This document shows positions 32,925-41,538 of a stretch of DNA of 64,000 nt, piece after piece (position 1 is the first letter of the stretch; every line of letters starts with the position of its first letter). Position numbers and translations under genes: made by a program. The notes under the pieces were generated by a model. That model had not been told where the DNA came from. It searched no databases and saw nothing but the letters and a program-made list of their open reading frames with translations. Source of the DNA: Aldehydirespirator sp965204875 (GTDB lineage Bacteria; Actinomycetota; Acidimicrobiia; Acidimicrobiales; Aldehydirespiratoraceae); assembly GCA_965204875.1 (NCBI GenBank), contig OZ242020.1:744001-808000 (forward strand), read 5' to 3'.

Positions 32925-33635
32925 GTGCGCGGCGCGCCGGTGATCGGCATCTCGGGCCGTTCCAAGACAGCCGGCGAGATCGGCTTGGAGCCTGCGGTGC
33001 TGCGCGACCTGGATGTGGACCTCTACTTCTGTGACTACGCCCGCGCCGTGCTGGCCGCGGGGGGACTGCCCGTGTTCCTTCCCAGCAGCGCGGAGCCGGC
33101 CTGCTACGGCGACCGCCTCGACGGGTTGCTGCTGAGCGGCGGCGCGGACATCGACCCCGCCCGCTACGGCCAGGAACCGCGCGCTGATCTGTTCACCCCC
33201 GAGCCCGCCCGTGACACGTTCGAGCTGGGATTGCTTGACGGCGCGGCCGCAGCGGGCATACCGGTGCTGGGCATCTGCCGGGGCATTCAGGTGCTCAACG
33301 TTCACGGCGGCGGCACGCTTCACCAGCACGTCGCCGCCCACGCCTGCTTCGAGCAGCCCACCAACTCGATCGCGCACCGGGTCGATTTCGTCGCCGGATC
33401 CGTGCTGGCCTCTGTGTACGGGTCCTCGATTCAGGTCAACTCGCTGCACCATCAGACCATCGATCAGGTCGCTGACGGCTTCGCGGTGACAGCCAACAGC
33501 GAGGACGGCACCATCGAAGGGCTCGAATCAACCGAACACCCGTGGCTCGGAGTGCAGTGGCACCCCGAAATGCTCGATTCCCGCGACCAAGACCCCGCCT
33601 TCACCTGGCTAATTCAGACCGCCTCAGCATTATGA
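32925..33635 (+). CDS. Gamma-glutamyl-gamma-aminobutyrate hydrolase (peptidase C26) family protein
   Basis: A 236-residue class I glutamine-amidotransferase-fold hydrolase of the PuuD branch. It shows LLLSGGADIDPARYG, GICRGIQVLNV with the nucleophilic Cys (near 111), SLHHQTID, and GVQWHPEM with the His-Glu pair. PuuD-type enzymes cleave gamma-glutamyl-GABA to glutamate and GABA, the counterpart of the PuuA-type GS-like gene at 28623. The frame is open upstream, but that part is antisense to the hydrolase gene; GTG 32925 has a leaderless -10 box. Confidence 0.88.
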   Translation: MRGAPVIGISGRSKTAGEIGLEPAVLRDLDVDLYFCDYARAVLAAGGLPVFLPSSAEPACYGDRLDGLLLSGGADIDPARYGQEPRADLFTPEPARDTFELGLLDGAAAAGIPVLGICRGIQVLNVHGGGTLHQHVAAHACFEQPTNSIAHRVDFVAGSVLASVYGSSIQVNSLHHQTIDQVADGFAVTANSEDGTIEGLESTEHPWLGVQWHPEMLDSRDQDPAFTWLIQTASAL

Positions 33636-33818
33636 AGGAGCACCACCAACGCCGCCGCGTCCCGCGTGCATACCGGCAAACATCAAGGCACTTCTCAGCC
33701 GCCCGAGTCAACGACTAGGTGCAAGTCCAAACCCGTTGGGCTACGGCCCGTCGCTGGTCTTTCGGCAGCGTCGCGGTTTACGCAGGTGTTTACGCTTTAG
33801 TATTTTGTGCTTGGACGT

Positions 33819-33845
33819 GCGTATAGTTTTGTAAAACTGCGTATA
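33819..33845. other. AT-rich palindrome flanked by direct GCGTATA repeats
   Basis: GCGTATA stands at 33819-33825 and 33839-33845 around the near-perfect dyad AGTTTT-GT-AAAACT. It is the most AT-rich stretch in this part of the window and lies between the ends of two convergent genes, where no promoter is needed. The 239-bp spacer holds no credible reading frame. It could be a protein-binding site, a terminator stem or a scar. Confidence 0.4.
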
Positions 33846-33874
33846 AGTCGAGAGGCTGCCTGAGGAACCTGGTT

Positions 33875-34834
33875 CTAGGCCGGGAGGGGCACGGTCTCCA
33901 CTGGCTCGCCGTTGAGGGCGGCTAGCACCTTGGCCACCACCTGGACCGACACGTCGCGCTGTGCCGCGCCCGTGCTGGCACCCAGATGCGGGGTGTGAAC
34001 GACCCTGGGATGGCCCACCAGGGGATGATCGGGCGGTGGCGGCTCGGCGTCGTACACATCGAGGCCCAGGCCCGCCAGGCGCCCGCCGTCGAGCGCGGCC
34101 CGTGCGGCGTGAGCGTCGATCAGGCTGCCCCTGGCCGCGTTGACCACGATCGCGCCTGGCTTGATCGCCTCGAAAGCAGCATCGTCGAGCAATGCCGAGC
34201 CGTCTTGTTGTGCCACCGAGTGCAGGCTGATGAAGTCCGACTCGGCCAGCAGTTCGGGCAACTCGACCAGCCTGGCGCCGTGCTCTCGGGCCATCCCGGC
34301 CGGGATGTAGGGATCGGTCGTGAGCACGGCCATTTCGAAAGCCAATGCCCGATGACCCACCGCACGCCCGATGCGGCCGAAACCGACCAGGCCGAGGGTC
34401 GCGCCCGCAAGCTGGGTACCGACATACTTCTTGCGCTCCCAGCGGCCCGCGGCCACAGAGTTGTGCGCCTCGGTCACCCGCCGCGCCGCCGCCAGCATCA
34501 GCGCGAAGGCGTGCTCGGCCGCCGCGAGTGTGTTGGCCTCGGGCGTGTTGACCACTGCGATCCCCCGCCGCGCAGCAGCGGCCAAGTCGATGTTGTCCAC
34601 CCCGACGCCGGCACGGCCGATCACCCGCAACCCCGGTGCTGCCGCCACGAGTTCGGCATCGACCTTGCTGCCGCTTCGAACGATCAGAGCGTCGGCATCG
34701 CCTACCGCTGCGAGCAACTCCTCACGGCTCAGGCCCTCGGTGAAACGAGCCTCGACGCCGGGGGTGTCGCGCAGGCGCTGCGCACCCGCGGATCCGAGCG
34801 GCTCTGCCACCAGCACCCTGTACGGCTCGGCCAT
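33875..34834 (-). CDS. D-2-hydroxyacid dehydrogenase, short SerA-like
   Basis: A 319-residue NAD-dependent dehydrogenase of the phosphoglycerate dehydrogenase family. It shows VRSGSKVDAE, GRAGVGVDNIDL, the Rossmann GFGRIG, AARGSLID with the catalytic Arg region, and HTPHLGAST with the catalytic His. SerA of actinobacteria normally carries about 200 further residues (ASB and ACT domains for serine feedback). This protein ends right after the catalytic core, so it is a short form, either an unregulated SerA or another 2-hydroxyacid dehydrogenase. ATG 34834 begins the usual MAEPYRVLVAE. Confidence 0.85.
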   Translation of the reverse strand: MAEPYRVLVAEPLGSAGAQRLRDTPGVEARFTEGLSREELLAAVGDADALIVRSGSKVDAELVAAAPGLRVIGRAGVGVDNIDLAAAARRGIAVVNTPEANTLAAAEHAFALMLAAARRVTEAHNSVAAGRWERKKYVGTQLAGATLGLVGFGRIGRAVGHRALAFEMAVLTTDPYIPAGMAREHGARLVELPELLAESDFISLHSVAQQDGSALLDDAAFEAIKPGAIVVNAARGSLIDAHAARAALDGGRLAGLGLDVYDAEPPPPDHPLVGHPRVVHTPHLGASTGAAQRDVSVQVVAKVLAALNGEPVETVPLPA

Positions 34835-34851
34835 GGTGTCGGTGCCGGCTT

Positions 34852-36138
34852 CTAGTTGTGGATGCCGAAGCGCTGCAGGCCGTAGGCGTTGATCGCGTTG
34901 CCCCGCAGCACCTTGTAACACTCGGCGGCGTCCATGCCGACCGCCGCGAACATCGAGTGTGCCACCTTGCGGGAATGCGGGAACGTGCCGTCGGAGTGCG
35001 GGTAGTCGGTCTCGAAGAGGATCTGGTCGATGCCCACATCGTGGCGCTGCTTCAGACCCACCAGGTCGTCGAAGATGCAGCCGAACACCCGGCCCCGCAC
35101 GATCTCGCTGGGCAGTGCGCCGTCGCCGCCGACGCCGCCCCGGCCCTCCCTGAACACCGAGTCCATCCGCTCGATCTGGAACGGCATCCAGCCCACCTGG
35201 CTCTCGGCGTAGGCGATCTTGATGCGCTTGAAGCGCTGCAGCGTGCCCGAGAACACCCAGTCCACCATCGAGCCCTCGGCGTTCTGCGCGTAAAGCGACA
35301 TCGAGGTGGCCAGCGGAGCGTCATCTGAGGTGCACGGCATCGACGATGACGAGCCGATGTGCATCGACACGGTCGTGTCGGACTCCTCGCACGCCTGCCA
35401 CACCACATCCCACTCGCCGGTGTACATCGACGGCAGGCCGAGCCTGGACGGGTTCTCCGAGAAGGCCACCGCGAAACAGCCCTTGGACGCGCAGCGGCGC
35501 ACCTCGGCCGCGGCCAACCCCGGATCCCACAGCGGCAGCAGGGCCAGCGGTATCAGCCGGCCCCGGCCGGCGCCACCTCCCCAGTCGTCGATCATCCAGT
35601 CGTTGTAGATGCGCAGGCACTCGCCGGCGAGTTCCTTGTCGTCACGCTCGAGGAAGCCCTGGCCGCAGAAGCGGGGGAAGATGTTGGGATAGTTGAGGGC
35701 CGCCTCCACATGGTTGATGTCCATGTCGGCGAGGCGGGCCGACTGCTCGTGGGTGCCCGGGCGGAAGTCCTCGTAGCGGGCGGCGATGTTGCGCTGCTGC
35801 TCGCGGGGCATCCCGGCGGGGCCGTGCAGCAGGCCGGTGGGGGTGACGCTGCCGTCGTAGAGCCACACGTCGCACCAGTGGCCATCGGGGTCGTTGCGCT
35901 CGAAGCCGTAGTGGCCGCCGGTGAAGTGCAGCCTGACCCTCTCCTGCACGACACGCGGGCCGCGCTCGCGCAGCGACGGCGGCAGTTGCTGCTGCCAGAG
36001 GTCTTTGGGCTCCATGACGTGATCGTCGACGGAGATGATCAGCGGCAACTCCTCGGCAGCGGGCGTCACCGAGCGTTCCGGTGCCGCCGCGACGGAGACA
36101 GAGTCGGCCGTGTCAGGCATGACCCGAGTATCAGACAT
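34852..36138 (-). CDS. Amidohydrolase 2 family protein
   Basis: A 428-residue metal-dependent hydrolase of the ACMSD-like amidohydrolase group common in actinobacteria. It shows SVDDHVMEPKDLW, where the usual HxH is reduced to DDH, HVEAALNYPNIFPRF, VSMHIGSSS, and the C-terminal ETDYPHSDGTFPHSR with the metal-binding Asp. Members of this group decarboxylate or hydrolyse ring-cleavage and other carboxylic acids. It precedes the SerA-like gene by 17 bp on the same strand, so they are likely cotranscribed. Substrate unknown. Confidence 0.85.
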   Translation of the reverse strand: MSDTRVMPDTADSVSVAAAPERSVTPAAEELPLIISVDDHVMEPKDLWQQQLPPSLRERGPRVVQERVRLHFTGGHYGFERNDPDGHWCDVWLYDGSVTPTGLLHGPAGMPREQQRNIAARYEDFRPGTHEQSARLADMDINHVEAALNYPNIFPRFCGQGFLERDDKELAGECLRIYNDWMIDDWGGGAGRGRLIPLALLPLWDPGLAAAEVRRCASKGCFAVAFSENPSRLGLPSMYTGEWDVVWQACEESDTTVSMHIGSSSSMPCTSDDAPLATSMSLYAQNAEGSMVDWVFSGTLQRFKRIKIAYAESQVGWMPFQIERMDSVFREGRGGVGGDGALPSEIVRGRVFGCIFDDLVGLKQRHDVGIDQILFETDYPHSDGTFPHSRKVAHSMFAAVGMDAAECYKVLRGNAINAYGLQRFGIHN

Positions 36139-36168
36139 TGACCCGTGCGTCAGGCATCGGCCCGTGCA

Positions 36169-36660
36169 TCAGACATTGACCCGGCGTGCGCAGGCGTCGA
36201 GGATGCCCTCGACGAGATCGTCCCAGGTGTCCTCGGGCTCGTCGTCGAGGTCGCTGGGATTGGGAGTGGAGCGCAGGGCCCTGTCGAGGTCCTTGAACTC
36301 CTGCAGCGTCAAGCTCTCGCGGAGCCCGTCGAAATCACAGCGGCACAGCTCCTGTGCCTCAACGGCGTTGAGGTTCCCGCCACTGTCGGAACGGTTGGCG
36401 AGCAGGCACGAAGTCATGAAGTTGAACTCTACGGCCGAGCCGTAGCTCGTGCCGGTCTCGGGGTCCGTGAAGCCGTTCTCCTCGGCCTCGCCCCAAGTGT
36501 CGGGATCGGCGCTGTTGCCGCAACCGGCAACCGCGACCACCACGATCACCACCGCCGCCGCTCGCCGGGCGCTCGCCAGCGGGCGACGATCCCGCGATTC
36601 TCGACGCTCGCCGCGCCTTGTCCACTCGAGGTTCGCGGCAGGCTGGGAGGGCGCGCTCAT
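36169..36660 (-). CDS. Lipoprotein of unknown function
   Basis: A 163-residue predicted lipoprotein: basic N-terminus, hydrophobic stretch AAAVVIVVVAVAGC with a lipobox ending at Cys 47, then an acidic extracytoplasmic domain with further Cys residues (SCLLAN, LCRCDF). ATG 36660 leaves an unusually long n-region of about 30 residues; a later start is possible. No family recognised. A 16-base repeat (ATCAGACATTGACCCG) near its stop also occurs at the start of the amidohydrolase gene. Confidence 0.7.
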   Translation of the reverse strand: MSAPSQPAANLEWTRRGERRESRDRRPLASARRAAAVVIVVVAVAGCGNSADPDTWGEAEENGFTDPETGTSYGSAVEFNFMTSCLLANRSDSGGNLNAVEAQELCRCDFDGLRESLTLQEFKDLDRALRSTPNPSDLDDEPEDTWDDLVEGILDACARRVNV

Positions 36661-36742
36661 GACGGACGCGAGGCTAGCGGTCAGCGGTCAAGCCGATGCG
36701 CCCAGCGCGCGCGGGCGAACACCGAGCATTGGGCCGCCGGTG

Positions 36743-37453
36743 TCAGCGAGGTTCGCGGCCCAGCTCGCGTGCGCGGGCGAACACCGCGTCGAGCATCGGC
36801 TCGGTGAGCCGCCCCGTGAAGGTGTTCTGCTGGCTGGGGTGGTAGCTGCACAGCAGTTTCCAGCCACCTGGCAGTTCCGCCTCGGCACCGTGGCCGAACC
36901 GAGTTCGCCGACCGGCACCGAACTCGCGCCACACCACCTGGAGGGCGAATTCCCCGAGCACGACCACCACCCGCAGGTTGTCGAGCGCCTGCAGCTCGCG
37001 ACGCAGGAAGGGGAGGCAGTTGTCGCGCTCGGCCGGGGCGGGCTTGTTGGCCGGTGGCGCGCACTTGACCGCGCTGGTGATCCAAGCTCCGGTGAGGGCG
37101 AGCCCGTCACCGCGTCGGGTGGAGTCGGGCTGGTTGGCGTAGCCCGCCCGGTGCAGCGCCCGATAGAGCCAGTCTCCGGAGCGGTCGCCGGTGAACATGC
37201 GGCCGGTGCGGTTGGCACCGTGCGCAGCAGGGGCGAGTCCCACCACAGCCAGGTGAGCGCCGGGATCACCGAAGCCGGAAACTCCCTGCGCCCAGTACTG
37301 CTCGTGCCGGAACGCGGCCCGCTTCTCACGGCCCGCCCGCTCGCGCCATTCCACAAGCCGAGGGCAAGCCCGGCAAGCCTGCACCTCCCCGGTGACAAGA
37401 GAAAGCGCGTCGCGCCCCCCAGCGGCCTCTACCTCCACGTATTCCTCTCCCAT
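36743..37453 (-). CDS. Uracil-DNA glycosylase, family 5 (UdgB-like)
   Basis: A 236-residue base-excision repair enzyme of the iron-sulfur UDG group. Four Cys residues for a [4Fe-4S] cluster are suggested by CRACPRL near the N-terminus, KCAPPANKP in the middle and LLCSYHP near the C-terminus. VGLAPAAHGANRTG is the motif A characteristic of family 5 (Ala in place of the usual Asp/Asn), and SYHPSQQN is motif B. UdgB removes uracil, hypoxanthine and oxidised bases from DNA, which suits a GC-rich genome. The preceding gene on the same strand is the AlbA-type gene, 78 bp away. Confidence 0.92.
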   Translation of the reverse strand: MGEEYVEVEAAGGRDALSLVTGEVQACRACPRLVEWRERAGREKRAAFRHEQYWAQGVSGFGDPGAHLAVVGLAPAAHGANRTGRMFTGDRSGDWLYRALHRAGYANQPDSTRRGDGLALTGAWITSAVKCAPPANKPAPAERDNCLPFLRRELQALDNLRVVVVLGEFALQVVWREFGAGRRTRFGHGAEAELPGGWKLLCSYHPSQQNTFTGRLTEPMLDAVFARARELGREPR

Positions 37454-37531
37454 TCTGTGGATGTGCGTTGGCCTTCGAAACTGACGCCCAGTCGCGCTTC
37501 GTCTTCAGCGACTCGGTGGCTAGATGACGGC

Positions 37532-38752
37532 TCACTTTCTAAGGATCACGGTCAAGCGGTGCTCCTCCTCCATAAATTCCGGTTCCGTGCCGTTGTGCCT
37601 TGCCATTTCCGGAATGACTTTGCTGCGAATTCCCATCCCGCGAGCGTCAACATAACCGTAATCGCGCATGACGTTCACCAGTGTCTGATTCCGTGCATAG
37701 CGCGCTCCAGAACGCAAACCGTCAACCGTGACGGTGTTCGGCAGCCGGCCCGGACTTTGAACTTCAAGTCGATCAGCATAGATGCACAACATCGTGTCCG
37801 TGCCTTCGATGCTGTAATCCCGATGCACGAAAGAGTTGACTATGACCTCGCGTATCGCGCTTTCTGGGTAATCGGTGCGATCGACTCGCCGAGCACCCTC
37901 CAAGCGCGATGAAACACCCGTGTTGTTGCGCACGAAGTGGACCGCACGGTCCACAACGCCCGCCTCTATCGCCTCACCACTAGGAGAGCCCAACATCACA
38001 AGAGGCCCCTTGATGATCTCGTCCGAGCGAGCGGCATAACTCGGTTCTGCACCCTCGTAGCAGATCGCCCGGATTCCGGACTGTGGAAGGAACCGTCGCA
38101 CGTTCATGCCGAATAGCAGCATCCCGTCCACGGTCGCAACGGTGTATCCGAACTGGACCGTGGCCAGTTCGAGATTGCAGAGCAGTTGTGCCCACTCATC
38201 AGAGCCGGGTTCGGGAAGGCTAGCGTCCCCACGGATCCGAGTGAAATAGTCTCGCAAGCGGCGAGAATCCAGATCATCGAGTCCCGATCCGGGTACGGGC
38301 TTCAGGCCGTAACGAAATCCTCCGGACTGCTGATAGAGCCCCTGCTCTTCCTCGCGGGTCGCATCCCTAGTGGTCGTGCCGACACGCATCTTGGTCACCC
38401 AGGCAGGTCCCTGCCTGACCTTGTAGGGTTTGTCGGGAGCGTCCCGCGGCAGTGTGATCACACCCACGCGCTTCTCGTTCTCCAAGCGCAGTTCTTCCCA
38501 TAGAGGTATCGCGCCAGGTTGCAGATTGTCCCGAGATGCCTGCATCACCCACGTCTCGGCCTCCTGCGAGTTGCGAACAAGCCCGGAAATCGTGCCGTCA
38601 TCCTCGACACCGAGGAATATCTGCCCTCCATGAGTGTTGAGCATTCCCGCCATCTCCGCAGCGAGCTTGGCCGGATGCACGTCGTCGCGCTTGAACTCGA
38701 CTCGCGAGTTCTCACCTCCAGCCACAGTCGTAAGCAGGTCGTCGTGATTCAT
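37532..38752 (-). CDS. AlbA_2/Schlafen-type ATP-binding protein with C-terminal GHKL-like domain
   Basis: A 406-residue protein of the group often annotated as putative DNA-binding or transcriptional regulator with AlbA_2 domain. The N-terminus shows ENSRVEFKRDD and THGGQIFLGVEDDGTI (Schlafen/AlbA_2). The C-terminal half shows AIREVIVNSFVHRDYSIEGTDT and a GMGIRSKVI segment, the HATPase_c_4 signature. Such proteins act as regulators or in phage defence; a role is not certain. Base use is lower in GC than neighbouring housekeeping genes (many ATA, AAA and TCG-poor stretches), consistent with transfer. Confidence 0.8.
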   Translation of the reverse strand: MNHDDLLTTVAGGENSRVEFKRDDVHPAKLAAEMAGMLNTHGGQIFLGVEDDGTISGLVRNSQEAETWVMQASRDNLQPGAIPLWEELRLENEKRVGVITLPRDAPDKPYKVRQGPAWVTKMRVGTTTRDATREEEQGLYQQSGGFRYGLKPVPGSGLDDLDSRRLRDYFTRIRGDASLPEPGSDEWAQLLCNLELATVQFGYTVATVDGMLLFGMNVRRFLPQSGIRAICYEGAEPSYAARSDEIIKGPLVMLGSPSGEAIEAGVVDRAVHFVRNNTGVSSRLEGARRVDRTDYPESAIREVIVNSFVHRDYSIEGTDTMLCIYADRLEVQSPGRLPNTVTVDGLRSGARYARNQTLVNVMRDYGYVDARGMGIRSKVIPEMARHNGTEPEFMEEEHRLTVILRK

Positions 38753-39244
38753 GGCCGGTTCCGCTACCTGTGCGGCTCAAATGGGGCTTCAGACATTAGA
38801 AACCATGCCGGTGCCGCCTGATATCGAGTTCATGATCCCTCTTCGCGGGCTGTGGGCTGGAGAGATCGTAGCCCGCCGAGCCAGCAGACCGTGGCCTGCG
38901 CCGCCGGGACCCCGTCGGAAGGGCCGACCCGGCGCCCGTCAGCGCTCGCTTCCAGCCCGCTCCGCAGAATCGCCGGGCCGACCCTTGGCATGGATCGCAG
39001 CCAGTTGTCAGCTCGATCCACCCGTCACGCTCGACGAGCGTTGCCGGGGCCGACCCTTGGCATGGATCGCAGCCAGTTGTCAGTCCGCGTGAGGTTGTGC
39101 GCGTGTTGCGGGTGGGCCGCCCACGGCGGTGGGTGTCGATGACAGTTGTAGCGGTGGATCCAACGGGTTGAGGCGTCTGCGGCGGTCGGCTTCGAGGGGG
39201 ATCGGCGGAGGTTCGGGGCCGGTTCGGGTACGTTTGCTGGTGCG
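38753..39244. repeat. 492-bp gene-free spacer with two 37-bp direct repeats
   Basis: GGGCCGACCCTTGGCATGGA followed by TCGCAGCCAGTTGTCAG occurs at 38975-39011 and 39047-39083, with a 35-bp spacer. A partial copy of its first ten bases lies near 38923. I find no coding sequence with protein-like character. It separates the AlbA-type gene from the phosphatase gene and should contain the promoters of both. Confidence 0.75.
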
Positions 39245-39970
39245 ATGAGCAGCACTGGCGCCGGGGCTTCCTCCGCCGGCCGGCCCGCAGGGGCCGGGAC
39301 CGGCACCACCGGCGAGGGTGGCCGTCGGGGCGAGAGGGCCGAGCCCGCGGCCGCAGCGGTGGTGCTGCTGGTTCGTCATGGGCTGACGCCCACGACGGGG
39401 GCGGTGCTGCCCGGTCGCGCGCCGGGTCTGCACCTCTCGCCCGAGGGCCGGGCCCAGGCCGAGGGCGTGGCTGAGCGCATCGCCGCGCTGGGCCGCGTCT
39501 CCGCCGTCTACGCGTCGCCGATGGAGCGCACGATCGAGACCGCCGCGCCCATCGCACGCGCCTGCGGCCTGAGGACTCGCAAGCACCCAGGACTGATCGA
39601 GTGCGACTTCGGCCGCTGGACGGGACGCAAGCTCGCACACCTGCGGCGGCGCAAGGAATGGGTGACCGTGCAGCGCCACGCCAGCGGGTTCCGCTTCCCC
39701 GGCGGAGAGGCGTTCGCGGAGATGCAGGCCCGAGCGCTCGACGCCGTGGCCGCGCTCGCGGCCCGGCACCGCGGCCATACCGTGGTCGCGGTTTCCCATG
39801 CCGACGTGATCAAGGCTGTCGTGGCGGCGGCGGCCGGCACGCCGCTGGACCTGTTCCAGCGCATCGTGGTCTCGCCCTGCTCGGTGAGCGCCATCGCCTA
39901 CGCTGCGGGGGGCCCGGTCGTGCTCACCGTCAACAACACGGGCAACGACCTCGGTGCAGCCATCCCATGA
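39245..39970 (+). CDS. Histidine phosphatase (phosphomutase-like) family protein
   Basis: A 241-residue protein of the phosphoglycerate-mutase superfamily. It has LLVRHGLTP (phospho-His of RHG near residue 41), PMERTIETA, and VSHADVIK with the second catalytic His. It belongs to the actinobacterial branch found next to a DUF3090 gene and a SCO1664-like gene, an order repeated here. The first 30 residues are a Gly/Ala/Thr-rich low-complexity leader, so a later start is possible. Its 3' end is duplicated immediately downstream. Confidence 0.88.
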   Translation: MSSTGAGASSAGRPAGAGTGTTGEGGRRGERAEPAAAAVVLLVRHGLTPTTGAVLPGRAPGLHLSPEGRAQAEGVAERIAALGRVSAVYASPMERTIETAAPIARACGLRTRKHPGLIECDFGRWTGRKLAHLRRRKEWVTVQRHASGFRFPGGEAFAEMQARALDAVAALAARHRGHTVVAVSHADVIKAVVAAAAGTPLDLFQRIVVSPCSVSAIAYAAGGPVVLTVNNTGNDLGAAIP

Positions 39971-40122
39971 GCGGCGAATCCTCCCACCTCGAAACCGTCG
40001 AAATGCTCACCTTCAACAACGTAGGCGGACGAGTCCTGCGTCACGCCGACCACTTCGAAACCGTCGAATTGCTCGCCGTCAACGACACGGGCAACGACCT
40101 CGGTGCCCAGGCCGCGCTGTGA
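39967..40122 (+). pseudogene. 51-codon chimeric mini-ORF made by junction duplication
   Basis: ATGA overlaps the phosphatase stop and the TGA overlaps the DUF3090 start (GTGA), so this frame is perfectly linked on both sides. Its beginning (MSGESSHLETVEMLTF) copies the start of the DUF3090 protein (MSDKSFHFESVDMLTV), and its end (VNDTGNDLGA) copies the end of the phosphatase (VNNTGNDLGA). It is therefore a tandem duplicate of the gene junction and unlikely to encode a separate function, though it may keep translational coupling. Confidence 0.7.
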
Positions 40123-40610
40123 GCGACAAGTCCTTCCACTTCGAGAGCGTGGACATGCTCACCGTCGGCACGCTCGGCCCGAAGGGGCAGCGGGTGTTCT
40201 ACCTGCAGTGTGCCGCCGAGGGCTCGCTCGTGTCGCTGAAGTTCGAGAAAGGCCAGGCCGCGGCCCTCGCCGAGTACCTCGACAGGGTGCTCAGCGAACT
40301 CCCCCCGGGCGAGTCGGCCGAGCCGCCTCGCGACCTGGACATGCGCGAGCCGGTGATCGAGGCGTGGACCATCGGCGCCCTGGGAATCGCCTATGACGAG
40401 GTCGGCGACCGCGTGATCTTGGTGGTGGAGGAGTTCGTCGAGGATGAGGAAGACGAGCGAGCCTCGGCGCGCTTCACGCTGACCCGCGAGCAGGTGACGG
40501 CCCTCGTGGCACGTGCCCGCAACGTGGTCGAGGCGGGCCGCCCTCCATGCCCCTATTGCGCGAGACCGCTCGAGCCCTCCAACAAAGACTGGTGCCCGTG
40601 CCACAACTGA
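40119..40610 (+). CDS. DUF3090 family protein
   Basis: A 163-residue protein: the conserved actinobacterial domain of unknown function 3090, with LGPKGQRVFYLQ, SLKFEKGQAAALAEYL and an acidic segment (VVEEFVEDEEDE). It ends in a zinc-ribbon-like CPYCARPLEPSNKDWCPCHN with four cysteines. GTG 40119 overlaps the preceding mini-ORF by four bases. It is consistently found between the phosphatase and the kinase-like SCO1664 gene; the trio is proposed to act together but its process is not known to me. Confidence 0.88.
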   Translation: MSDKSFHFESVDMLTVGTLGPKGQRVFYLQCAAEGSLVSLKFEKGQAAALAEYLDRVLSELPPGESAEPPRDLDMREPVIEAWTIGALGIAYDEVGDRVILVVEEFVEDEEDERASARFTLTREQVTALVARARNVVEAGRPPCPYCARPLEPSNKDWCPCHN

Positions 40611-40758
40611 AGGGCGCGCCCGGCGTGAGCGCCACGGCGACGCACCTGACCCGCTCGCCGGCGCGCCCGGAGTGTTCGGCGCGCCAAGAAGGCAACAGGG
40701 TCGCCACCAGCAGCGAGCGGAACGCGTCCTGGCGCCCGGCATATCCGGCGCAACCTGT

Positions 40759-41520
40759 GTGAGCGGCCGGACGGCGGGTGCCGGGCAGCGGTCGCCGATC
40801 CGGGACCGGCCCCCCATCGAGACCGGTCGCGCGCTGGCGCTGCTCGCCGCAGGCGAGACGGAACTGCTGGGCCGCATGCCCTACAGCTCCAACGCGACGT
40901 TCCTCGCCGACGTCACCGACGGCGGCCTGAGCGCCCAGGCCGTCTACAAGCCGATCCGCGGTGAGCGGCAGCTCTGGGACTTCCCCTGCGGGCTGGCCCA
41001 TCGCGAGGCCGCAGCGTTCCTGATGGACAGAGCGCTCGGATGGAGCCTGGTGCCCCCGACGGTGGTGCGCCACGACCTGCCCTTCGGCACGGGCTCGCTG
41101 CAGCTGTTCGTGCCGGCGCACTTCGAGCAGCACTACTTCACGCTGGTATCGGAGGATCGCCTGCGCCCGCAACTCGAGCGGCTGTGCGCGCTGGACGTCG
41201 TCATCAACAGCACCGACCGCAAGTCGGGCCACTGCCTGCTCGGCACCGACGGCACACTGTGGGCCATCGACAACGGCCTGTCGTTCCATGCAGAGTTCAA
41301 GCTCCGCACCGTGATCTGGGACTTCGCCGGCAACGACCTGCCCGGCGGGATCATGCAGGCCCTCCGCAGGCTGCTGGAGGCCGGGCTGCCCGAGACGCTC
41401 GCCGAGACGCTCACACCGCTTGAGCGGGCCGCCACGCTGGCACGCGCCGAGGCCCTGGCCGGCGCGGGCCGCTTCCCCGAGGACGACCACGGCCACCGCT
41501 GGCCCTGGCCCCTCGTCTAG
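40759..41520 (+). CDS. SCO1664-family protein (PI3/4-kinase-like fold)
   Basis: A 253-residue protein resembling the actinobacterial SCO1664 family, which has a phosphatidylinositol-kinase-like catalytic core. It shows SNATFLADV, AVYKPIRGERQLWDFP (nucleotide-binding Lys), REAAAFLMDRALGW, CALDVVINSTDRKSGHCLL (catalytic-loop-like) and WAIDNGLSFH (metal-binding Asp). It ends the phosphatase-DUF3090-SCO1664 run. GTG 40759 was chosen because the family domain begins about ten residues later; the 148-bp gap to DUF3090 holds no clear gene. Confidence 0.8.
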   Translation: MSGRTAGAGQRSPIRDRPPIETGRALALLAAGETELLGRMPYSSNATFLADVTDGGLSAQAVYKPIRGERQLWDFPCGLAHREAAAFLMDRALGWSLVPPTVVRHDLPFGTGSLQLFVPAHFEQHYFTLVSEDRLRPQLERLCALDVVINSTDRKSGHCLLGTDGTLWAIDNGLSFHAEFKLRTVIWDFAGNDLPGGIMQALRRLLEAGLPETLAETLTPLERAATLARAEALAGAGRFPEDDHGHRWPWPLV

Positions 41521-41538
41521 CAGGCGCGAGGCAGACCC

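Noticed and set aside
38975..39083. Two 37-bp repeats with a 35-bp spacer as a possible CRISPR
   Set aside because: Only two copies, no cas genes, no leader, and nearby partial copies suggest an ordinary duplication.
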